Source: Thunnus maccoyii (Eukaryota > Chordata > Actinopteri > Scombriformes > Scombridae). From it: DNA of 64,000 nt. Positions 15,246 to 23,033 of the stretch are shown piece by piece. The position numbers and the translations under genes are program-made. How positions within the stretch are numbered: position 1 is the first letter of the stretch; each line of letters starts with the position of its first letter. The notes under the pieces are model-generated. The model saw only the letters and a list, made by a program, of their open reading frames with translations, did no database searches and was not told where the DNA came from. The stretch is taken from positions 20,838,225-20,902,224 of the forward strand of contig NC_056553.1 of assembly GCF_910596095.1 (NCBI RefSeq), read 5' to 3'.

Positions 15246-15505
15246 ACCTAGATCCAATGAAAGGGAAACGTACTGTAGTTAGTGCTGTAACGGGTGGGTG
15301 GGTCCTTTGCACAGATGTTGCAAGCTCTCATTATCTGTTAATACCAGTTTAACTCTTCAAAGGACAATACATCACTGTCCACAGCTACTTTACAACATAA
15401 TAATAAACATTTTGGAAATTGGTAGTCTATGTGTTTGGTTTTAATATTGTTTAAATCGCATTGAGACTCGTCGGTCATGAGGAATAAGCTAAGTCTGCAT
15501 CTTAC

Positions 15506-15659
15506 CGTCTATATTTTCTCTGTCGCTGATGTGCTGGAGGTTGCAGCCCGTGTCCTCCCGGCTCAGCTCCGGCTCTGGCCGATAGGGCTCCAGCCTGGAG
15601 TGGTTGTTCCTCCGGTGTTTGGGGCTCGACGACACGCAGCAAGAGGTTGTATTCCCCAT
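15506..15659 (-). CDS. CCNY: Cyclin-Y, first coding exon (partial gene)
   Basis: Cyclin Y tethers and activates CDK14/CDK16 at the plasma membrane, acting in mitotic Wnt/LRP6 signalling and CDK16-dependent processes. The minus strand reads ATG at 15659-15657, then 51 codons beginning [14 protein letters not shown] and ending SDRENID plus one base, then a GTAAG donor at 15505-15501. The protein start matches vertebrate CCNY closely. Gly2 is the expected N-myristoylation site, and Cys7 and Cys8 are the expected palmitoylation sites. The cyclin box lies in later exons outside the window. The exon end in phase 1 after ENID fits the family (next residue Asp). CCNY is distinguished from its relatives by this N-terminus and by its position next to CREM. 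The plus-strand open frame over the exon is a shadow. Confidence 0.95.
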
Positions 15660-16250
15660 GGTGTAAGCAGGTTGTTGCGATATTCCTCGTCCAACACTTT
15701 ATCTCTAGCCTTCTCTTGGCGCTCAATGTTACTACAAGAGAGTGAAAAAACGGGGCGGTAACGCGGATAGACAGACCTGGTGCAAAACTACAAACTGGCC
15801 CCGGGTATCCGTTAGCGTTACACGCCCTTCCCCTAGTCTAAAATAGGCTTAGCTGGTCATGCAGAGCCATTTAAAAGGCTGATAAAACGCTTAGATAGGT
15901 TAATAAATCAGAAGAGTAGCCCAACGTCCCCTTCCAAGCCTTCAGGCGAGGGCAGATATGTGCCTCTGTATACTGTATATAACAGGCTTCGTTTCACTGT
16001 CGACTCCCTCGCCTTGTTATTCCCGTCCGAGCGTCCAGTTATCTTCACAAATACATTTTGATACACTGTTGCGTTATGGCGACATGAATGAATTTGAGGA
16101 CATGATACTTTAGCTAGTCAGGGAAAGATATTTTTTGCTCTCAGCGCTACATGGTTGCCGATGTACTGTAGACTGCTGCCGCTACTGCTACATCCGCTGC
16201 CGTGTTGCCTTCATGTGCTTCGCGTAAACTCCGACGTTTCAAAAATAGCT
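15660..16250 (-). promoter_or_regulatory. CCNY: CCNY 5'UTR and GC-rich promoter region
   Basis: Upstream of the CCNY start codon the sequence stays GC- and CpG-rich for about 600 bp, with a CCCCGGG block near 15800 and CpGs through 16210. It then drops abruptly to AT-rich DNA. This is the usual look of a CpG-island promoter with a short 5'UTR. The exact start site and any upstream non-coding exon cannot be seen. Confidence 0.55.
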
Positions 16251-18684
16251 CGCCACTTTTTAAAATAAATTCTTGCGCTGCATTCGTTTTCCCCTCACGA
16301 AATACTTAAAGTGTACGCGTTCAAAACGCAGATTGATTATATTATAAGAGAAGAAAACAAGGACACATAGCCTATTAAAAAGCGTTGGTAGTAATAACCT
16401 TGGACTTTGTTTGTCCTTTATTAGCCTAACTAAAAACAAATTACACAAAAATGAGACCTAGCATTTAAAAAGTGTTCTTTTTAATTTCAGTCGCTGACTC
16501 GGTATTCCTGCTGTTCATTTGTCGTATCCTGTTTTACCACATTGTGAGAGAAGGTTCGTACATGTAGCTTCATCTGAATTACTACATTTATGGCAGCACG
16601 TAAATGTGTCTTAAAAACCTACAGCGCTTAGGCTGTGATGAAAAAGGTTCCGGTTCAAGTGGGTGACTACAACTGTATAATAAATGAACAATTGTGACTG
16701 TCTCTTGGGGAATATAGTTAAATAAGAAAAAAAACATGGAATAGAATAGAATAGAATACCCTTAAATGATTGAAGTGGGTTGCTGAAGTCCGTCATAGAC
16801 ACCAATATTTTGGCGATATAGTTGGTATAATACCAATAAACTCAGAATATATAGTATAGCCTATAGAAGATATTGTTCTTGTTGTAACAGGTGGATGAGC
16901 TCTACTTCTGTATATCCCTGCTCTTTAAGACCTGTTATGGATCTAAAGATGGACATCTGTCATCTCCCTATTACCAATACTTCTGTGTGCCAGTTAATTA
17001 TTTGATCTTGACTGATGACTGACAAATCCATAAGGGCTTTGCATTGCTTGTGACAGAGTAAAATGGCTGCTCATACTTAATCTCACTGCAGGATTAGGCC
17101 AGATTAGTAAAGGTCAACGCAAACAAAGTGGAGTCCTAAAGAATATCCTAATCCTTTGAGATGCTTCCTTGACAATGTGCACATGTTGATGCCTCAGACT
17201 ATCACTGATGATGCTGGAGACTAAAGGATGTGAGAGGATATAGATGCCTTTTGTATTATTACACTGGTTGACATGCTGTATTCCATAATCAGACATGGTG
17301 CTGTAGTGCAGCCTGCTGGTACTCCAGCCACATTGCATTTAATGAAAAAAGACAGCCAAGATTTACAGTATAACATCACTGCCTGTCTCTGGTTTGAAAT
17401 AAAACACATTTTTTTGATCAAACAGATGTTCCTGCACTTGGATGTTGTCAAATATCCAACTGAAGTAAAAATAAGCAAAACAAATTTATGAGTGGAGGGG
17501 GACTTCTCATGAACATGCTGATTCATATTTTAAAACATCTGCAAAGATACACAGTGTTTCAAATTCTGCAAACCAAAACCACAGACATGTTGTCATGGTT
17601 TAAAGCCATGGTCTATTGGCACAAATCATTCATCTGTTTTCGGTGGTGTTGCAACATTTAAATGCTGAGTGTAGTCTGTGGTGCCAATGACTTAGTTTAA
17701 CCGAAATCTTTCAGTATTTCCTGTTCCCTACTGGTGCATTCCACAGTGTAGTTTTGTCTGTATCAGGGTGGAAGTTGACTGTGTTTTGTTACAGACTGGA
17801 CAGGAATAAGGTTTCACAATAGGCCCAGGTGCAGGACAAGTCTCTGTGGTATTGGATTCTTTCCTCAGTTGTTTTGTTTCCATACTGTCTCCCTAACAAA
17901 CTGCACATGGGAGTGACAGAGCAGGAAACCCATCATCACTGCAACCAAACACTAAGCAGCAAAGACATTGCACAAAAGAATAATAGTGTAGACTTGATGA
18001 TGTTTGAACATGTTTACTTGAAGTGCTCCATGTAAAAGAAATACAAAATCCTCATTCCCATAATCATTACGATCAATCACTCTTCCAAAGACTCTCCAGA
18101 AAGTCTTTCCCTTTTTTATTGGGTAGTCTTTCCTGTCAAATCAGGATTTGTTTTGGTCCCTACTGTAAGTTGGAGGCTTCATAATTTTCCTTTTAAAGCA
18201 GCACATTCTTAAGTAATTGTTTCATCTAAGGAGATCCACTAAATCAAAGAATGGCAACACTGAAAACAGGGCCAATCTTTCCTTCCCCTTAAGCACATGC
18301 ACATTCCTTTGGATGTGATTTATGGAAAATGTGTTTAAATACTCATCTTACTTCCCCTTCTTCCAGCGTGCACTGCGTAATATCAGCGTGGCTGTTACAA
18401 CAAAAGATGTAAGAGAGGAGAAATTTGCTTTATAAGTGGCCGTCCTTGCATTAAAGGAAGGCACAATCAAGTTGACTCATCATTTAAAGGACAGCATGCC
18501 GTGTCCTGAGCAGAATTCAAAAGTTGAGACTCAGCATGGTGATAAGAGTTTCATCAACACTCATAACTGAACTTCTGCGTCTTTCTTGTTTTTCTGTCTT
18601 TTAGTGGTTTTCCAGCCACCGCTTAACACTGAACAACATACACAATATCTAGGTCTTATACTTAATGTGTGTGAAAACAACAGA
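16251..18684. other. CCNY-CREM intergenic spacer
   Basis: AT-rich DNA between the CCNY promoter and the CREM 3' end. It contains a short GAATA pentamer run (about 16739-16757) and no recognisable exon, RNA gene or complete mobile element. Open frames here are short and unsupported. Confidence 0.6.
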
Positions 18685-19725
18685 GAAACACTGAGAAACT
18701 ACTTTATTGAAGCAAATAAATATTGAAAATGTGTACACAACCTATAAATATTGTGTAATCATAACAAGACAACAGCCAAGAGGAAATAAAGCACCAACTG
18801 AGAGGCTCGTTAAAAGACAGGGTTTCTACATACAATTTATCATTCAAAATAAAAGTTACATAAATAACTTCTCATTTCAGCCATGCATACTAAAATGAAA
18901 CAGCTAGTTACTAAGAGTGTAAGTTAATAAAATGTCCACAAATGTGTGTATTTGATAACTAAACATACATTTGTTCATATTAAGACAAAGACTTTTTTTG
19001 CACAAATCAAGCACTGGTACTTAAAACAATACATAAACACAGGGTATTCCTGCCAAATAAATATGAACGCCACAGGACAGAAGCAGAAACATTTCTCAGA
19101 AGATGGGCAATAAATGCAGTAGGGTTTAATTCCTTTGTTAGGTGGAGTAAAATAAATCACATAGAGGCCCTGATGCTCCAATTCCCTTTGAAAATTTAGC
19201 CTCTGGCAACATTTTCCCCTGAAAAAACTCTGTAGAAAAATAGACCATCACAAAGACTATCAAGTTATAAAGTTTTTTTAATAGAGCCGAAAGACAAAAC
19301 TGAGCATCAAGGAATGTAAAATGCAGTGCAGTGAAGGTGTTAGTGACATAAAGAGAGGCAGGGTATTCAGATGAGCCTTCAACATCTGATTCTCCATCTC
19401 TAGTAAGGTGTTGGAAGTCTGCAGGTAGTCCATATATTCCTTCCTTCAGCCGCCCCGTGCAAAGGGACATAAGGTCTTCGCTGATAATAACCCCGAGGTG
19501 AAAAAGGTTCTTGTTTTCGCTGTGGTGGCGCATGGATAATTCAGAGCCAGAAACATTGACATCATAGTGTAAACACATTTAACAGAAAGGACAAGGAGTG
19601 TTTTGTGTGAGCGTGCGTGTGTTTGTGTGCATGTCTGTATAAGCAAAACCAGAGTCCTCAAGATACCCCACAGAAGCAGACCAATACAGTCTGCATAATC
19701 CCAGTCCCTCCTCTCCTCAGAGGAA
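18685..19725 (-). other. CREM: CREM/ICER 3'UTR with AU-rich elements and poly(A) signal
   Basis: From the CREM stop codon leftwards the minus strand is non-coding and ends near an AATAAA hexamer (minus strand 18708-18703). Several ATTTA pentamers occur on the minus strand (for example near 18716, 18745, 18860 and 19057), as expected for the unstable, rapidly turned-over ICER messenger. A 146-codon open frame on the minus strand (19578-19138) lies inside this UTR and has no recognisable domain. A second bZIP exon (the alternative DNA-binding domain of mammalian CREM) was looked for here and not seen. Confidence 0.6.
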
Positions 19726-19870
19726 TCACTCAGTTTTGTGTCGATAGATGTCTTTTAACGCTTTAAGCTCCTCAATCAGAGTCTTGTTTTGATTCTCGAG
19801 CACATCCACGCGATTCTCCAGGCATTTGACGTATTCCTTCTTCTTTCGTCGACACTCCCGGGCAGCTTCT
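19726..19870 (-). CDS. CREM: CREM terminal bZIP exon
   Basis: Encodes EAARECRRKKKEYVKCLEN through the leucine zipper to ...DIYRHKTE and TGA (19728-19726). The acceptor is CCTCCAG ending at 19871, and the codon for Arg is split with the preceding exon. It is 47 codons plus stop, with the Lys/Arg-rich DNA contacts and the heptad leucines conserved. It is the only DNA-binding exon seen in this gene. Confidence 0.95.
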
Positions 19871-22800
19871 CTGGAGGCAACAACAACAGTTACCATGAAA
19901 AAAGAAGCCTTAACATTTTGGCTTTTCTCCCAGATACAACAGACAGCTCATTCTGGCCATGAATCAGTTTACACCAAGAGACAAAAAGAGCTCACAATTT
20001 CTTATGAGGGTGCAGCATATTCAGAATGATTATGAACATGTTTGTGACATTAGATACTTTGGGGATAGGACTTCACGCAATAGAATCGTGATCATTGATT
20101 GTAGTAAAAATCATGCAGAATGCAAATAAGAAAGTGGGAGTCAAAACCAGCAGCTGTTTACAGGGAACAGACTGTAAGCTCAAAGCCTTCTATGGACAGC
20201 AAGCAAAAATCGTATAAAAAAACCCAGAAAGTAACCAAGCTTGTTCACTAGCAACCCAGACTTGTCCACACACAACTGACCTTCTCAAAACACAAGTCCA
20301 AACAGTCACTCATCTCTCTAAACATGATGCACGTTACAGAGCAGATTATGAGTAGACAACCTAAGAATTAGCAGCTAACACCCTGAATGGAGGAGAATCA
20401 TGCGGTGGAATGATGATAGGTTTGTGGATCTTATTATTACATGCAGTTATTGTCATCCACTGTCACTTGCTGTGTGGTACTGTATTATACAGTCAACACA
20501 GCAGGAAGGGGATAGAAAGAGAACCTCAGTGGGTATACAGTGAATATGTCCAGAAGAGCCAGACTAATACTAGATTTTTAGACCAATACCAATATTGATA
20601 ATATAAACATATGACATTCTTTGTAAGGATTCCTTAAATTAGTTTTTAGAGAATTGTGATCAAGATATCTATTAAGTGGGATACTCTACAGTTGAAAATT
20701 TAACTATGTATCAGAGACACTGTTCTTAAATTATTTCAAACATATCTCTGGTGTTTCTGCACTGACATTTATTCTTGCGTTTCAGTCACACCAGCATTTA
20801 AAACTGTGAAATGTAGCCCTGTGAGTCATCACCACATCACCAAGCCTCTACAACCATATTTCGTGAACACATGAAGTAAAGAACTTCCTTTTTTATGTTT
20901 CCCTTCTTCTTTCTGGTGTGACTTGACCTTTAAGTATCACCTGATCAGTTGACATACACTGATACCGATATATCTGTGATAATTTACTTTTGTCCAATAA
21001 TATTAACGTGGCCAATTGATCGTCAGGGTTGTAACGTTCAGGCTGATGAGTGTGAAAGCTCCTCTCTACCTGTTCCTCATCAAGCGGAGCTCCCTCTTTT
21101 GAACGGCGTCCTCTGTAAGTTTCTGTGAGCTATGAGTGCTGGCCCCCATCACACCCTGCAGGAGGCTGGAGCCGGGGTTACGCAGCTGACAGGCAGTCAA
21201 GTCACCTGTGGAGCCTGCAGAGGCACAAAACATGTCAGACAACAGGACTTGGTTGTATCCATCACTAAGTTGGTGTGATAAGTCTTTCCTAGGTTCTTAG
21301 TAACCATTAGCTAGTTTCAAGCTAGTTATTTGCTAAATTTGGTTGGACAATTAAAACTTAAGAAATGACTTTACTTGTAAAGACTATTTATGTCTAAATC
21401 AGTTGCACCATCCAATCAAGCAAACAACTGTGTAGAGTTACGCAATAAGTCACTGTAAAATTACAAGCTGTAACATGACCACCAAAAGCAACAGTTTTAG
21501 GAGACCAAGCAATATATTTAACTTGAGGTCTGCTTCCACCCAAACGTGCAGAATGATGTTTGTGCAGAGTCTGACACTAGAGGGCTGTTTTCACACTCAT
21601 CTGCTGAAAGTCTGTGCTCAGCTAAAATCTGAGTCTAAGTTGTTTACCTACAATGAGCATGATCTGTGACATCACATCTAGTTTGGGAACCACTCGTGGT
21701 CCAGTATACGACTTAAGTGTGATATTCTCTCTATTCACACTTAGATTTTGGATTTTTCAATGAGAAAGAAGGAGTAGATGTCATTTTAAGAATTTTAACT
21801 TGGTAATTCAATTTTTTTGTGGAAAAACCACATCAGAGTAGTTTTATATCTCTTGAAACGTGTGATGGGCATCTTTCACTGCCAATCCTTTGTAAATGCA
21901 GATATCACTTCATTTTGCTTATATATTCATACTTGGAGAAATATGTTTTTCAGAGTTAGAAGTAAACATGTAGTTTAGAATGAGTTGGTTGGGAGGATCT
22001 GATTATGCTAACGTAACCAATTTAGTTTGGTAATTTCTAAATAAGTATTGCGTAAATCTCCACTTACGTCATAACAGTTAGTGATAATAAATAGATACAA
22101 TTTTCTTTAGTGAGTATAAGTGACTGTATCACACATTTGTTTATCTCCTCTTTCATCTCTGCCACACAAGAAAGGTCAAAGTTCAAGCTAAATCAAAGTC
22201 TTCCTATGGAATAATCCTTGTGATAAAATCTTACGAAATGGATGCGTGACACTGAAAGAGAAAGAGACACCCAGTGAAAGATGGTGCCATTCTTATCTAC
22301 TTCTCCTTCTGTTCATTGTTTGCTCAATGCCAGAAGAACTCACTACCCCTCTATCATATCATCTCGCAGAAGGCACTGCATATAATCACAGCGTGGCCGG
22401 CGACTGACGTCAGTGTGCATCTTATTCGCTGGTTTGCATTTACATGTCGCTGCTGGGGGCCTGTTCCAGGAAAAGCAGTGACGTCAACTACTGCTGCTAT
22501 GTGCTTTGAGTGGGCAGAGCACTGAAGCATTTCACAGAGGGAGAGAGAGGGAGCGGGAGTGGAGGACGAGAAAGAGAGAGTGAGAAATAGAGAAGGAGTA
22601 CGACTGAGGAGACGAGCAGAAATGTTTTTTATCGGAGTGAGCTTGTTGCAACTCACTGTGGGAAAAGAATATTTCGACCTTTGCTATTTTATTTTAGAAA
22701 AGACTGCTTGTGATATTATTTTAGGGAATTATTGAGCTTTCTAATAGTGGTTTGGGAAAAATCCACTGAAAAATGTAAACAAACATGTCATGTCTGAAAA

Positions 22801-23033
22801 GCAAAAACTCATAATTATCAAAGATTATTTTTTTTCAATTTCAGTTATGACAAAGTAAGTCTGCATTTGTCCATATTGATTGTTGACATTAATAATAAAT
22901 GAATGATTGAGACTAAATTAATATTACAACTGAAGAACAATGTAAAAAAAAAATACCACTATTTTTTAGATCTGGCAATAAAAGAGACAATGGTAAACAT
23001 ACCTGTTTCTGTCTCATCCCCAGTTACAGCCAT
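19726..23033 (-). CDS. CREM: ICER isoform of CREM (inducible cAMP early repressor)
   Basis: ICER is a short bZIP repressor made from an internal CREM promoter. It binds CREs, lacks an activation domain and shuts off cAMP-induced genes, including its own. Three exons on the minus strand join in frame. 23033-23003 encodes MAVTGDETET plus one base (donor GTATGT). 21214-21070 is a linker ending in the start of the basic region (acceptor CTGCAG, donor GTAGAG). 19870-19726 holds the rest of the basic region, the leucine zipper and TGA. The predicted product is 106 residues, close to mammalian ICER. The basic region (RELRLMRNREAARECRRKKK) and zipper (leucines in LENRVDVLENQNKTLIEEL) are intact. The MAVTGDETET start is the ICER hallmark and rules out CREB1 and ATF1. 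The linker between start and basic region is strongly diverged from the mammalian sequence. Confidence 0.92.

Larger units (their letters stand above)
1..15505 (-). other. CCNY: CCNY intron 1 (partial; continues left of window)
   Basis: The CCNY first-exon donor lies at 15505, and no second CCNY exon was recognised in the 15.5 kb to its left, so this whole stretch is read as intron 1. I see no convincing protein gene here on either strand; the open frames are short, lack splice context, or run through simple repeats. It holds a G-rich polypurine tract (about 1165-1256), a GC-rich block of repeat-like appearance (about 1380-1620), a long TG microsatellite, a Rex3-like LINE tail and a hAT-type MITE. 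The rest is AT-rich and otherwise unremarkable. Some segments (about 8800-9060 and 9500-9700) look like candidate conserved non-coding DNA, but that cannot be judged from one genome. Confidence 0.75.

Noticed and set aside
15477..15761. Plus-strand open frame over the CCNY first exon
   Set aside because: Antisense shadow of a strongly conserved minus-strand coding exon with a proper donor.
19138..19578. 146-codon minus-strand open frame downstream of the CREM stop
   Set aside because: Lies in the 3'UTR, shows no domain and no homology I recognise, and the CREM frame has already ended at 19726.
19726..21214. bZIP exons as CREB1 or ATF1
   Set aside because: The ICER start exon MAVTGDETET and the CCNY/CUL2 neighbours identify CREM.
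22354..22656. 100-codon minus-strand open frame over the intronic CRE pair
   Set aside because: Low-complexity Ser/Leu reading of a purine-rich tract; no in-phase splice to the CREM exons was found.
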